From assembly GCA_036389035.1 (NCBI GenBank), contig DASVQQ010000022.1, positions 124,001 through 188,000 of the forward strand: a DNA stretch of 64,000 nt, written 5' to 3'. A model generated the notes under the pieces. The model saw nothing but the letters and a program-made list of their open reading frames with translations, was not told where the DNA came from and did not search any database. Positions 1 through 11,148 of this stretch are shown here, one piece after another. The DNA is from Jatrophihabitans sp. GTDB taxonomy: Bacteria > Actinomycetota > Actinomycetes > Mycobacteriales > Jatrophihabitantaceae. The position numbers were made by a program, and so were the translations under genes. Numbering within the stretch: the stretch's first letter is position 1; each line of letters starts with the position of its first letter.

Positions 1-103
1 GGTTGGGTCGAACGCTGGATCAGATCAGGCCAGCATTCCCCGGCGCAGGTAGCCGCTGGGTGGATTGTGACCTGCCAGCCACGAGAATGCCGTCCATACG
101 ATA

Positions 104-128
104 AAGTTGAGCGGAACAGGCTCAACTT
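104..128 (+). promoter_or_regulatory. HspR-binding HAIR operator of clpB
   Basis: A perfect inverted repeat, AAGTTGAGC and GCTCAACTT, is separated by exactly 7 bases (GGAACAG). This is the architecture of the HAIR element (CTTGAGT-N7-ACTCAAG) bound by the MerR-type repressor HspR in actinobacteria. It lies about 90 bp upstream of clpB, a classical HspR target, so heat-inducible derepression of clpB is the expected control. The hspR gene itself is not in this window. The match is seen directly; HspR binding is inferred. Confidence 0.85.
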
Positions 129-154
129 CTCGAGCGTTTAATGCAGCAGAGGCC

Positions 155-173
155 GGCCAGGCGCCGCCTGGCC
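155..173 (+). other. GC-rich hairpin in the clpB leader
   Basis: GGCCAGG and CCTGGCC flank a 5-base loop between the HAIR operator and the clpB start. It could fold in the leader RNA, but it may simply be a GC-rich palindrome. No function can be assigned. Confidence 0.3.
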
Positions 174-219
174 ACGTCCTGAACAACCAGTCGAGTACGC
201 ACAAGAGGTAGAAACAGCT

Positions 220-2814
<2,595 letters not shown>

Positions 2815-2835
2815 CGGCGGCGCTCGGCCGGCGCC

Positions 2836-2895
2836 GGCTCACCGCGGCCGGCTTCGGCTCACCGCGGCAGGCGCCGGCTCACCGCGGCAGCTCCG
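2836..2895. repeat. Three copies of a 20-bp tandem repeat between convergent genes
   Basis: GGCTCACCGCGGC occurs at 2836, 2856 and 2876, an exact 20-bp period. It sits between the convergent ends of clpB and the membrane-protein gene at 2903. Read on the minus strand each copy contains GGTGAGCC just beyond the stop codon. It may belong to the wider pattern of short repeats at gene ends in this window. Confidence 0.8.
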
Positions 2896-2902
2896 GTAGC
2901 GC

Positions 2903-3577
2903 TCACTCGGGCTGGGCGGCGGGCAGCACGCCCAGCCACCGGGTGACGCTTGCCTGGTAGCTCAGGGCCAGCATGATCAGGCTCAGCAGCGCGATCACCA
3001 GTGGCACCCAGCTGTTGACCGCGGCCTGCAACCACCAGAACCCGCACAGGGCGATCATCGTCCAACCCGCGATGGTGATCGCCAGCCGGCCGACCAGCCG
3101 GCCGGTCAGCAGCGCGATACCGCCGACCGCCAGGCAGGCGCCCAGGGCGAAGTTGAGCAACGCCAGCAGCAGGTAGCTCGAGTCGCTGCCCCGGTAGAAC
3201 GAGCGGTCCGGCGCGCCGTACTCGTCCTGCAGGCTGATGATGGCCAGCAGCAGCAGGCCGAACAGGCCCAGCGCCGCGCCCAGGCTGATCGCGATGATGC
3301 CGGCCATGACCGCCGGCCCGGGGGCGCGGTTGCCGGCAGGCAGCGGGTGGTAGTCGACGGAAGTGCCCGGCCTGGGATCGACCGCTCGGGTCGCTTGACC
3401 GGGCCGGGTTGGCGGCGCGACGGCCCCGGCAGGCGCGAGTTGCCCGGCGGTGGAGGCCGCTGGCGCCACCTGGCCGGTGTACGGGTCGGTCAGCGCGCCG
3501 CGGTAGGGGTCGGCCGGCCGGGTGACGGCCAGCTCGCGGGCGTCGCGGCGCGCTTTTTTTCCATCAGCGGCCATCAT
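2903..3577 (-). CDS. Hypothetical four-helix membrane protein
   Basis: No named family recognised. The first ~90 residues are Pro/Ala-rich and polar, as in a disordered cytoplasmic arm. Four hydrophobic segments follow: residues about 92-115 (AGIIAISLGAALGLFGLLLL), 135-155, 160-180 and 185-205. The length is 224 aa from the ATG at 3577; a second in-frame ATG follows at once and a TTG lies three codons upstream. No clear Shine-Dalgarno is seen, so the start is uncertain. It converges on clpB and is divergent from the RDD gene at 3726. Confidence 0.7.
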   Translation of the reverse strand: MMAADGKKARRDARELAVTRPADPYRGALTDPYTGQVAPAASTAGQLAPAGAVAPPTRPGQATRAVDPRPGTSVDYHPLPAGNRAPGPAVMAGIIAISLGAALGLFGLLLLAIISLQDEYGAPDRSFYRGSDSSYLLLALLNFALGACLAVGGIALLTGRLVGRLAITIAGWTMIALCGFWWLQAAVNSWVPLVIALLSLIMLALSYQASVTRWLGVLPAAQPE

Positions 3578-3725
3578 GGTTGTCAACGCTAGTCGCCGTT
3601 ATGGGCGATGCGGGTGCCGGGTTGACGATTTTGGCGATAGGTTTTGGGGGCAGCAGGCGGATGGGACGCGTCGATGAGCCAGCGGTTTTCCTCGGCGTAA
3701 CCAACTTCAACGCGAGGGGAAAGCC

Positions 3726-4517
3726 ATGACGCAGTGGGGCAAGGGTCCCAATGACGAGTCGGGTGACGGGCAGCCGGCCCAGCCCGATCCATGGGCTCAG
3801 CCGGCCGGCGGCCAACAGCCGGGCCAGCATGACCCGTGGGCTCAGCCGACCGAGGGCCAGCCGTCCGGCGGGCAGCCGGGTTATGGCCAGCCGCAGCCCG
3901 GTTACGGCCAGCCCCAGCCGGGTCAGTCTGACCCGTGGGCCCAGCCGACCGGCGGGCAGCCTGGATACGGCCAGCCGCAGCCCGGCTACGACCAGCCGGG
4001 TTACGGTCAGCAGCCGGGCTATGGCCAGCCGGGTTCTGGCCAGCCGGGTTACGGCCAGCCGCAGGGCTACGTCCAGCAGCCCGGTTACTACCCGCCGGCC
4101 CCGGGCTACAACCAGCCGGGCGCCGTAGCGGGCGCGGGCGCGATTGCCAGCATGGGCACCAGGTTCGGCGCCTTCGTCATCGACGTCATCATCCTGGCGG
4201 TGGTCAGTGTCATCGTCGACCTTCTGTTCAATCAGACCCTGAGCACCCTGCTTCAGCTGATCATCGGCTTCGGATACTTCGGCTACCTGATCGGCGTCAA
4301 CCAGCAGACGGTCGGCATGCGGCTGCTCAACATCAAGGTCGTCGACGCCACCAACGGAGGAGCCATCGGCCTCGGTCGGGGACTGTTGCGCTACCTGGTT
4401 CAGGCACTCACCGGCCTGCTGTGCCTGGTGGGTTACTTCTCGCCGTTCTTCGACGGGACCAAGCGGAACCAGGGCTGGCACGACAAGGCCGCCGGTGACT
4501 TCGTCGTCCGCGCCTGA
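3726..4517 (+). CDS. RDD family membrane protein with Gly/Gln/Pro repeat tail
   Basis: The first ~135 residues are an irregular tandem array of QPGYGQ-, GQSDPWAQP- and GQQPG-type units, low-complexity and likely disordered. Then comes an RDD domain with its initial conserved Arg in [14 protein letters not shown], three hydrophobic helices and the typical [11 protein letters not shown] strand. RDD proteins are small polytopic membrane proteins of mostly unknown role; some act as ion antiporters. GAGGGGAAAGCC before the ATG supports the start. The repeat-coding DNA (about 3765-4110) is prone to slippage, so copy number may vary between strains. Genes for a DUF2752 and another membrane protein follow on the same strand. 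Confidence 0.88.
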   Translation: MTQWGKGPNDESGDGQPAQPDPWAQPAGGQQPGQHDPWAQPTEGQPSGGQPGYGQPQPGYGQPQPGQSDPWAQPTGGQPGYGQPQPGYDQPGYGQQPGYGQPGSGQPGYGQPQGYVQQPGYYPPAPGYNQPGAVAGAGAIASMGTRFGAFVIDVIILAVVSVIVDLLFNQTLSTLLQLIIGFGYFGYLIGVNQQTVGMRLLNIKVVDATNGGAIGLGRGLLRYLVQALTGLLCLVGYFSPFFDGTKRNQGWHDKAAGDFVVRA

Positions 4518-4541
4518 TAGCTCTCCCGCTCGCTGGTAGCG

Positions 4542-4946
4542 ATGATCGCCGGGCAACTCAGGCTCAGGGCCGCCCCCGTCCTCATGGCGGGGGCAGCCCT
4601 GACCGCTGCCACGGCGCTGTGGTTCTTCGATCCGAGCGCCCGCCGGATCCCGCTGTGCCCGCTGCACGCGATGACCGGCCTGTGGTGCCCGCTGTGCGGC
4701 AGCACCAGGGCCAGCCACGCCCTGCTCCACGCCGAGCCGGCTGCCGCGCTGCAGTACAACGCGCTGTTCGTGGCGGCGCTGCCGCTGCTCGCGCTGCTCT
4801 GGTGGCGCTGGCTGCGCTCGCCCGTCCCACGCCCGACGGCCCGGGCGCTGCCCCGTCCGGTGTTCTGGGCGGGGGTCGCCCTGGTGCTGGCGTTCGGCGT
4901 GCTGCGCAACCTGCCGATGGGCCACTGGCTGGCGCCGCCGGCCTGA
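4542..4946 (+). CDS. DUF2752 family membrane protein
   Basis: 134 aa with three hydrophobic segments. It carries the family hallmark CPLHAMTGLWCPLCGSTRA, a Cys-rich turn followed by the TRA motif. DUF2752 proteins are small integral membrane proteins of unknown function common in actinobacteria. It begins 24 bases after the RDD gene, so the two are probably cotranscribed. The conserved cysteines suggest metal or redox chemistry, but this is inference. Confidence 0.85.
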   Translation: MIAGQLRLRAAPVLMAGAALTAATALWFFDPSARRIPLCPLHAMTGLWCPLCGSTRASHALLHAEPAAALQYNALFVAALPLLALLWWRWLRSPVPRPTARALPRPVFWAGVALVLAFGVLRNLPMGHWLAPPA

Positions 4947-4968
4947 GGCCGCCGGTAGGCTCGTTCAG

Positions 4969-5697
4969 ATGAAAGCCAACACCACACCCGAATCCGATCC
5001 AGGCGCAACTCGTGCCCGGCCGCGGAACGTCGACCTGGCGCTGGGTGCGATCGTGCTGCGGTGCTTGCTGGCGCTGGCCTCGGCATTCGCGTTGTTCGGC
5101 GCCAAGGACGAGCTTCGGCGCAACGCCGCGGAGCTGCACCCGGAGTGGTCGGCGGCCACGCTGGTGGAGCGGGTCGACAGCGAGTTGCGCTCCAATGTGC
5201 TGTTGACCCTCATCTACATCGCCCTGGTGTTGCTGATCGCCAAGTTCATCCGGGACGGCCGCAACTGGGCGCGCTGGCTCTATGCCTTCGTCGCGTTCCT
5301 GGTGGCCGGTGACGTGCTGCGGGTGACCGGCTTCTTCACCGGCGACAACCTGCTCTTCCGGCTGCTGTCCGGGTTCACCGGGGTGGCGTCCCTGGCGTCG
5401 ATCGTGTTGCTGTTCTCCCCCTCCAGCACCGCCTTCTTCCGTCCGGTCGGGGGCCCGGGCTCGATGTCGCCGCTGCGGACGCTGTTCGGCAGCCGGGCCG
5501 CGGCGGTCGCATCCCGCGGCGATGCCGGCCGGCCGGGCGGCGGGACCCAGGGCGCCGCGACCAAGGGCCCCGGAACGGCCACGGCTGAGCCGGTGTCACT
5601 GAGCAAGCCGGCGGCCAAGCGCGCCCCCGATCGCCGCCCGAACGGTTCGAAGCGGCCGGCGCCGCGGGCCAAGTCCCGCAAGCAGGCCGCTGAGTGA
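4969..5697 (+). CDS. Hypothetical membrane protein with basic C-terminal tail
   Basis: 242 aa, no named family recognised. A hydrophobic segment at about 23-45 is followed by a soluble stretch (KDELRRNAAELHPEWSAATL), then three more helices (about 80-100, 105-125, 130-150). The last ~85 residues are polar, rich in Ala/Pro/Lys/Arg and probably disordered in the cytoplasm. It ends in a GTGA overlap with the SDR gene, so the two are translationally coupled. Confidence 0.75.
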   Translation: MKANTTPESDPGATRARPRNVDLALGAIVLRCLLALASAFALFGAKDELRRNAAELHPEWSAATLVERVDSELRSNVLLTLIYIALVLLIAKFIRDGRNWARWLYAFVAFLVAGDVLRVTGFFTGDNLLFRLLSGFTGVASLASIVLLFSPSSTAFFRPVGGPGSMSPLRTLFGSRAAAVASRGDAGRPGGGTQGAATKGPGTATAEPVSLSKPAAKRAPDRRPNGSKRPAPRAKSRKQAAE

Positions 5698-6479
5698 GTG
5701 ATCTGGCGCGGCCATCACCGGGCTACGCCCTGGTCACCGGCGCCACCGCCGGGCTGGGCGCGTCCTTCGTCCGCCGGTTCGCCGCCGAAGGCCGCGACCT
5801 GGTGCTGGTTGCCCGGACTCTCGACCGGCTCGAGAGCATGGCCGCCGACCTGCGGGACCAGTTCGCGGTGCAGGTCGAGGTGCTGGCCGCCGACCTGAGC
5901 ACCGCTGACGGCTGCGCCGCCGTGGCGGCCCGGGTGGCCCAGGCCGAGCGTCCGGTCGACACCCTGGTCAACAACGCCGGCATCGGCCTGTACCGCGCCT
6001 TCGGCAAGGCCCCGCTGGCCGACGAGCGACGGTTGCTCGATCTCAACGTCGGCTCGGTGCTGGCGCTGACCCACGCCGCGGTCGGCGCGATGACCACCCG
6101 CGGCCACGGCGAGATCATCAACATCTCCTCGGTCGCGGGCTTCGTGCCACGGGGCGCCTCTGCCACCTACGCCGCGGGCAAGGCCTGGGTCACCTCGTTC
6201 AGCGAGGGGATCTCGCTGCTGCTATCGGGCACCGGCGTCAGCATCACCGCGATCTGCCCCGGCTTCACCCGCACCGAGTTCCATGCCCGGGCCAAGGCCG
6301 ATATGAGCGCTACGCCGTCCTGGCTGTGGCTGGACGCCGACCGGGTGGTCGCCGAGGGGCTGGCCGACGCCCGGGCCGGGCGCGTGATCAGCGTGCCCAG
6401 CAAGCGGTACAAGGCTCTGCTGTTGCTCGTCAGGGTGCTGCCCCGCTCCGTCGTCCGCTGGGTGCTGAGCCGTCGATAG
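5694..6479 (+). CDS. Short-chain dehydrogenase/reductase
   Basis: Classical SDR of 261 aa and Rossmann fold. Visible are the cofactor motif TGATAGLG near the N-terminus, DLS, NNAGIG, the catalytic Ser in ISSVAG and the YxxxK motif in TYAAGKAW. The residues after the second strand (VLVARTLDRLE) favour NADP(H). The protein resembles the DltE/YqjQ-like SDRs that act on lipid or ketone substrates, but the substrate cannot be read from sequence. The GTG start overlaps the previous stop codon (GTGA). pyrE follows within 10 bases. Confidence 0.9.
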   Translation: MSDLARPSPGYALVTGATAGLGASFVRRFAAEGRDLVLVARTLDRLESMAADLRDQFAVQVEVLAADLSTADGCAAVAARVAQAERPVDTLVNNAGIGLYRAFGKAPLADERRLLDLNVGSVLALTHAAVGAMTTRGHGEIINISSVAGFVPRGASATYAAGKAWVTSFSEGISLLLSGTGVSITAICPGFTRTEFHARAKADMSATPSWLWLDADRVVAEGLADARAGRVISVPSKRYKALLLLVRVLPRSVVRWVLSRR

Positions 6480-6488
6480 GGTGTGCGG

Positions 6489-7028
6489 ATGAGCCCAGCG
6501 AGCAGCGACCGCGACGAGCTGCTGGCCCTGATCAAGGAACTGGCCGTGGTGCACGGCCGGGTGACCTTGTCATCGGGGCAGCAGGCCGACTACTACATCG
6601 ACCTTCGCCGGATCACCCTGCACCGCCGCGCCGCGCCGCTGGTCGGCCGGGTGCTGCGCGAGCTCACCTCGGACTGGTCCTACGAAGCGGCCGGCGGCCT
6701 GACCCTGGGTGCGGACCCGGTCGGCGCCGCGATCATGCACGCCAGCGCAGGCGAAGTAGACGCCTTCGTGGTGCGCAAGGCCGAGAAGCAGCACGGCATG
6801 CAGCAACGCGTCGAGGGGCCGTCGGTGGCCGGTCGCCCGGTGCTGGTGGTGGAGGACGTCTCCACCACCGGTTCCAGCCCGCTGACCGCGGTGCAGGCGC
6901 TGCGCGAGGCCGGCGCCGACGTGGTGGGGGTGGCATTGATCGTCGACCGGGGGGCCGGCCCGACGATCGAGGCGGCTGGTCTGCCGTGCCGCGCGGCGTA
7001 CTCGCTGGCCGACCTGGGCCTGGCCTAG
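6489..7028 (+). CDS. pyrE: Orotate phosphoribosyltransferase
   Basis: Transfers the phosphoribosyl group of PRPP to orotate to give OMP, the fifth step of pyrimidine synthesis. 179 aa. The PRPP-binding signature VLVVEDVSTTGSS is intact, and the N-terminal substrate loop TLSSGQQADYYIDLRR is typical. The ATG at 6489 is preferred; an in-frame GTG lies 6 bases upstream. It sits among unrelated genes, followed 12 bases later by a TrmH-type methyltransferase, the arrangement seen in other actinobacteria. Confidence 0.95.
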   Translation: MSPASSDRDELLALIKELAVVHGRVTLSSGQQADYYIDLRRITLHRRAAPLVGRVLRELTSDWSYEAAGGLTLGADPVGAAIMHASAGEVDAFVVRKAEKQHGMQQRVEGPSVAGRPVLVVEDVSTTGSSPLTAVQALREAGADVVGVALIVDRGAGPTIEAAGLPCRAAYSLADLGLA

Positions 7029-7040
7029 AGGGGCTGGGCG

Positions 7041-7724
7041 GTGCCAGCCGAGACCGGCGCGCACGAGTTCGAGCCGGTGCTTGAGAAAGCCGAGCCCGAG
7101 GACGCCACTCCCGACCTGGTGGTCGGCGTCGGACCGCATCCGCACCCGTGGCCGACCGGAGCGCGCTATGACCCGGAGCTGCTGGAGCGGGGTGACCACC
7201 GCAACGTCAGCGACCGGTACCGCTACTGGAGCGTCCCGGCGATCGTCGCCGACCTCGACACCCGACGGCACGAGTTCGTGGTGGCGATCGAGAACTGGCA
7301 GCACGACGCCAACATCGGCACCGTCGTCCGGACGGCGAATGCCTTTCTGGCACGCGAGGTGCTGATCGTCGGGCGCAAGCGCTGGAACCGGCGCGGCGCG
7401 ATGGTGACCGATCGCTACCAGCACCTGCGGCACCTTCCGACGATCGCCGACCTGACGGGCTGGGCGGCCGAGCGCGGCTGCCCGATAGTGGCCATCGACA
7501 ACACCCCGGGCGCGACCCCGATCGAGACTGCTGAGCTGCCTCGCAACGCGCTGTTCCTGTTCGGTCAGGAAGGCCCGGGGCTCACCGCGCAGGCGCAGGC
7601 CAGCGCCGCGATGACGCTGTCGATCGCCCAGTTCGGCTCGACCCGGTCGATCAACGCCGGGGTCGCGGCCGGAATCGCGATGCACGCCTGGATCCGGCAG
7701 CACGCCGTCCCCGGCAACAGCTGA
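7041..7724 (+). CDS. TrmH/SpoU-family RNA 2'-O-methyltransferase
   Basis: SPOUT-class, SAM-dependent methyltransferase of 227 aa. The knot motifs are visible: NWQHDANIGTVVRTANAF (motif 1), LFLFGQEGPGL (motif 2) and LSIAQFGSTRSINAGVAAGI (motif 3, usually SIPMxGxxxSLNVSVAA). The modified nucleotide, in tRNA or 23S rRNA, cannot be told from sequence. A GTG start follows GAGGGG at good spacing. An extra ~65-residue N-terminal arm precedes the catalytic fold. Confidence 0.9.
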   Translation: MPAETGAHEFEPVLEKAEPEDATPDLVVGVGPHPHPWPTGARYDPELLERGDHRNVSDRYRYWSVPAIVADLDTRRHEFVVAIENWQHDANIGTVVRTANAFLAREVLIVGRKRWNRRGAMVTDRYQHLRHLPTIADLTGWAAERGCPIVAIDNTPGATPIETAELPRNALFLFGQEGPGLTAQAQASAAMTLSIAQFGSTRSINAGVAAGIAMHAWIRQHAVPGNS

Positions 7725-7788
7725 CGTGGCCTCGGGCTGTCAGCACGACCGGGTGTCACCGGGCCGGCGGTCGTGGGATGGTTCTGGC

Positions 7789-8154
7789 ATGGCTCTCCAG
7801 TTGCAAGGCCTGCGCACTGTGATCTATCCCGTTGCCGATCTGGCCGCCGCCACACTCTGGTGGACCACCCTGCTCGGCTACGAACCGTACTTCGACCAGC
7901 CGTTCTACGTCGGCTTCGAGGTGGCCGGCTACGAGCTGGGGCTGCTGCCCGAGGCGAGTCCCGCCGACGGCGCGCTGACCTATTGGGGGGTCGAGTCGGT
8001 GCAGGAAGCGATGGACGCGGCCATCGGGGTGGGCGCCGTCGAGCACACGGCGGCCACTGAGGTGGGCGAGGGCATCGTCACCGGCTCGGTGCTGACCGCG
8101 ACCGGCAACGTCGTCGGGTTCATCCGAAACCCGCACTTCCGGTTGCCGGACTGA
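7789..8154 (+). CDS. VOC (glyoxalase-like) family protein
   Basis: 121 aa from the ATG at 7789. A GTG 63 bases upstream is in frame, but the fold begins at this ATG. The paired beta-alpha-beta-beta-beta pattern of the vicinal-oxygen-chelate superfamily is visible (LRTVIYPVADLAAATLWWTT..., then YWGVESVQEAMDAAI). Such proteins bind small molecules or metals as dioxygenases, lyases or resistance proteins. The usual four metal ligands are not obvious, so a ligand-binding role is possible. It converges on the toxin-immunity pair at 8163. Confidence 0.85.
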   Translation: MALQLQGLRTVIYPVADLAAATLWWTTLLGYEPYFDQPFYVGFEVAGYELGLLPEASPADGALTYWGVESVQEAMDAAIGVGAVEHTAATEVGEGIVTGSVLTATGNVVGFIRNPHFRLPD

Positions 8155-8162
8155 GTCTTTGA

Positions 8163-8474
8163 TCAGGCGGCCGGCGAACTACGCAGGATCTCCTCCACCC
8201 GGTCGGCCACGGCAAGCAACCAGGTCCGGTGGCTGGCCCAGCCATCCCCGGTGGGCAGATAGTCGAGGCCCAAATCGACGAGCGCGCCTTCCAGGGCTGA
8301 CTCCGACTCGCAAGTGCTGAGCAGTTCGGTTATCTCCCGGCGAAGCTGCGGCGCATACTCGGGCTCGTCTCGTGCGTACTGGTCCACGGCACCCCAAGCG
8401 CTGCCGTAAAGATCAGCGAAATCTTCATGAAGGTAGGCAGCCACGAGGTAGTGCAACGCTTTCAGATCGTTCAT
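8163..8474 (-). CDS. CdiI-type immunity protein
   Basis: 103 aa, acidic and helical. The N-terminus (LHYLVAAYLHEDFADLYGSAW) matches the pattern of the contact-dependent-inhibition immunity family in which AYFHQDW and YGS are conserved. It starts in an ATGA overlap with the end of the RNase A-like toxin gene, the usual toxin-immunity order. It would bind and block the RNase toxin. The gene looks intact although the toxin gene is frameshifted, so it may persist to protect against related strains. Confidence 0.75.
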   Translation of the reverse strand: MNDLKALHYLVAAYLHEDFADLYGSAWGAVDQYARDEPEYAPQLRREITELLSTCESESALEGALVDLGLDYLPTGDGWASHRTWLLAVADRVEEILRSSPAA

Positions 8475-9777
8475 TCGATCACCATCGCAGTAATTAGTAG
8501 ATAGCCGCTTCCGATCTCCGCATTCCGTCGAAGAACGATCTTAATACCGTGGACGGCGTGGGAGTCCGTATATCCACGAGGCATCAGGGTGCCGGCAGGG
8601 ACGGGGAGCCTATCTTCGAGCATAAGCACATCCCTGTGGCCAGCACGCCAGCGATCCACCGTCCGCTGCTGCGCCCTCAGCAGGCCGGAAATCGAATTCT
8701 CCGCCACCTGCCGGTCGTAAAAGGTGGAGGCACCCCTGATGTTCGGCTCGGTTGCGAGCCGGGTGCGCAGGAACTCCTCGGACTTGCCGACGTGCTTGGC
8801 CAAGGTATGGCCCCCGGCGGCTTCGTGAGCGGCCAGACCGCCGCCCGGCACCAGATGTACTACATCATCGGCCGCCCGCAGGGTGCGGAAGGCGTTGCCA
8901 CCGAGCGGGATTGCCGCGGCCAGTCCCAGACCCAGGCTGGCGTTGCTGACCGGTTCGCCCTGGGCCCGGCGGGTGCTGTCCACCGCCAGCTGAGCGACGG
9001 CCAGCACCGTGGCGGCGGCCAACAGGCCGCGCCGGCTGCTGGGCAGATGAACAGCAGGCCCAGCCCCAGCACCGACAGCCCGAGGTTGAGCTCGCCGAGG
9101 CAGGCCGAGATGTTGCGCAGGGTCGGGTGCGTCATGGCCCGCTCGAACGGGCTCAAGGCTGCCGCCGCGGCATTGCCCAGCTGATGAGCCAACGCCCGGA
9201 GCCCGTGCCGATCCCGGGTGGGGTCATCCTCGTCAGCGCGCAGCAATGCCCGCACGCAGCGATCCAGCGCGTCGGCCCAGCGGTCATAACCGGCCTTGAA
9301 CGCTCGCGCGATGGGCAGCAGGTCAGCACCCGGGTCCTGCCCCGCTGGCTGCTGGCTGACAGGCACCGCGGCTATCGGCTGCAGCGACGCGTAGTGCTGC
9401 CGGCTGGCAAGCTCGTCGCAGCCCTGCCGCAGTTGACGGCGCGCGGCTTCGAGCGGCGCCGCGGTCTCGTCCAGGGCGACGGCATAGTGGATCAGCGCCT
9501 CGGCATAGCCGGAGTACCGGTCGGCGGTGGCTGTCAGCTGGGGCGCGTGGGAGCGCAACTGCTCGACCAGCGCCCGATGCGCCGGGCCGCGCCACAGGCT
9601 CGACTCGGCGCCGGACAGCAGCACGTCCGCGCTCTGTCGCAGCTCAGCGGCGAAGGCGCCCGACCGGCGGGCAGCCGCCCGGAGCCGCACCGGATCGCCG
9701 GCAGGCACTCGATGCGCCAAGCAGAGCTGCGCCGCGGGTAGGCCCGACGCTGGTAACTCGAAGCGGTCAAGCGCCAT
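8471..9777 (-). pseudogene. T7SS-type polymorphic toxin with C-terminal RNase A-like domain, frameshifted
   Basis: Read from the ATG at 9777 the frame encodes a helical T7SS-signal/WXG-like region (GDPVRLRAAARRSGAFAAEL, LWRG near residue 63), a linker and a hydrophobic segment (ECLGELNLG region, about 230-250). It then falls out of phase near 9025. The next frame continues the protein without a gap (AAATVLAVAQLAVDS...) and ends in a bacterial RNase A-like domain (GGGLAAHEAAGGHTLAKHVGK, STFYDR, GYLLITAMVIE) as found at CdiA C-termini. One extra base near 9024-9027 would restore a protein of ~435 aa. Either a real one-base loss or a sequencing error fits. The in-frame TTG at 9022 could allow a downstream fragment. 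The transposon end lies 72 bp upstream of the start codon. Confidence 0.75.
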
Positions 9778-9841
9778 CGCCGTGCCTGGGGGTAGTTCGC
9801 ATGACGCGGCACGTTAAGCCACTTCAGCGAAGCGGCGCCGG

Positions 9842-9849
9842 AGTTATCC
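9842..9849. repeat. Target site duplication, left copy
   Basis: AGTTATCC directly abuts the left inverted repeat and is repeated exactly after the right one (14357-14364). Eight bases is the target duplication length of IS1595-family elements. Confidence 0.93.
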
Positions 9850-9876
9850 GGCGCTATGCGGGTTGGAGGACCCAGC
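9850..9876 (+). repeat. Left terminal inverted repeat
   Basis: 27 bases, beginning GGCGCTATGCGGGTTGG, that are the exact reverse complement of 14330-14356. Identity stops at the next base inside. Several GGCAGGG copies (9898-9940) follow internally and could be extra transposase sites. Confidence 0.95.
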
Positions 9877-9942
9877 GCTAGGATTCGGGCCTTGGCATGG
9901 CAGGGTTTGACAGGGTAGGCGCGGCAGGGCTTGGCAGGCATC

Positions 9943-9960
9943 GACAGAATTAAAACTGTC
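9943..9960 (+). promoter_or_regulatory. Small inverted repeat upstream of the transposase gene
   Basis: GACAG-N8-CTGTC with an AT-rich centre (AATTAAAA), 26 bases before the transposase ATG. It may overlap the transposase promoter and serve as an operator. No clear -35/-10 pair can be assigned. Confidence 0.35.
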
Positions 9961-9985
9961 AGACCCATAGGCCAGAATTAGGGGC

Positions 9986-10978
9986 ATGAAGCAGGAATTC
10001 AGCGTCCCGAAACTGGCTGCTCAACTGCGGTCGGAGTTGGATGCTTACCTGCTGCTGGAAGATCTCCGGTGGGGCGAGGGTGGCTCCAAGTCCTGCCCCA
10101 AGTGCGGCGCGGTGGGCCGTCAATACTTCCTGAACCCCGCGAACGGTGTCAGCCGTAAGACCAGCACCGGCAAGGCGTCAGAGCGCCGCATCTGGAAGTG
10201 CGGGCACTGCCGCAAGAAGTACAGCGTGCTGACCGACTCGATCTTTCATGGCACGAAGATCAGCATCCGGACGTGGCTGCTGGTGATGTTTGAGGTCTGC
10301 GCGTCGAAGAACAGCGTCAGTGCGTGGGAGATCAGCCGGAAGTACGAGGTCACTAACGAAACGGCTTGGCACATGCTGCACCGCATCCGTGAGGGGATGC
10401 AGATGGAGCCAGTCGCCGGTTTGCTCGGCGGCGCGGTTCAAGTCGATGAGACTTGGATCGGTGGCGAGCCGAAGAACCGGCACCGCAACGACCCCCGCGA
10501 GCTGCCACGCCGTTACGCCACCACCGACAAGCAACCGATTGTGTCCTTGGTGCATTACGAGTCCCGCTCGGTCCGGTCGAAGGTGGTCGCGGACGTGACG
10601 GCGAAGTCGCTGCTGCCAGCCATCCGGGAAGTCATGGACCCGAAGCGGACCCACCTGCACACCGACTCGGCGCGCGCCTACCGGCAGATCGCTGGCGAGT
10701 TCGCCGCTCACGAGTACGTCAACCACTCACTCGGGGAGTACGCGCGCGGCAACGTGTCCACCAACCTAAATGAGGGGTACTTCTCGCAGTTGAAGCGGTC
10801 GCTGGACGGCACCCACCACCACGTCAGCGTGGTGCACCTACAGCGCTACTTGAACCAGTTCGACTTCCTCTACACCCATTGCAAGCTGACCGACTCCGAC
10901 CGAATGCGGGTGCTGGTGGGCAACGTCGAAGGCCGTCGCCTCACCTATAAGCCACTCGTGGCGAAGGTGGACTTCTAG
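9986..10978 (+). CDS. IS1595/ISXO2-family transposase
   Basis: 330 aa DDE-class transposase. The N-terminal zinc ribbon has CPKCG and CGHC pairs (about residues 32-75). The catalytic core shows the first Asp in QVDETWIGG, the second in LHTDSARAY, and the final ISXO2-type motif NLNEGYFSQLKRSL followed by GTHHHVS. No frameshift or internal stop is seen, so it is probably active. Its stop codon overlaps the end of the convergent small gene at 10975 by four bases. The intact ends and target duplication fit a functional enzyme. Confidence 0.95.
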   Translation: MKQEFSVPKLAAQLRSELDAYLLLEDLRWGEGGSKSCPKCGAVGRQYFLNPANGVSRKTSTGKASERRIWKCGHCRKKYSVLTDSIFHGTKISIRTWLLVMFEVCASKNSVSAWEISRKYEVTNETAWHMLHRIREGMQMEPVAGLLGGAVQVDETWIGGEPKNRHRNDPRELPRRYATTDKQPIVSLVHYESRSVRSKVVADVTAKSLLPAIREVMDPKRTHLHTDSARAYRQIAGEFAAHEYVNHSLGEYARGNVSTNLNEGYFSQLKRSLDGTHHHVSVVHLQRYLNQFDFLYTHCKLTDSDRMRVLVGNVEGRRLTYKPLVAKVDF

Positions 10979-11148
10979 TCCTCCGGGCTGTCCTCGCCGT
11001 AGTCGTGGACCGGTCCCTCCGGTGGCTTGCGCTTCCGGGCAGCCGGCGACTGCTCCCGCGCCTTCTTGGCGTCTTCCGGGCTGATGTGCAGCATGGCGCG
11101 CACGAACTCCCGAGGGTCTACCTCGGGCGCGTCAGGGTTATCGCTCAT
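10975..11148 (-). CDS. Small hypothetical cargo protein, 57 aa
   Basis: Last gene of the four-gene minus-strand operon. Its ATG directly follows the TGA of the 219-aa gene (TGAATG). The product is highly charged: a short acidic start, the amphipathic stretch REFVRAMLHISPEDAKKARE, a basic centre (AARKRKPPEGP) and an acidic tail (DYGEDSPED). No family recognised. Such a mix suits a small partner or antitoxin-like protein, but that is only a suggestion. The 3' end overlaps the transposase stop by four bases, showing tight packing of cargo and transposase. Confidence 0.6.
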   Translation of the reverse strand: MSDNPDAPEVDPREFVRAMLHISPEDAKKAREQSPAARKRKPPEGPVHDYGEDSPED

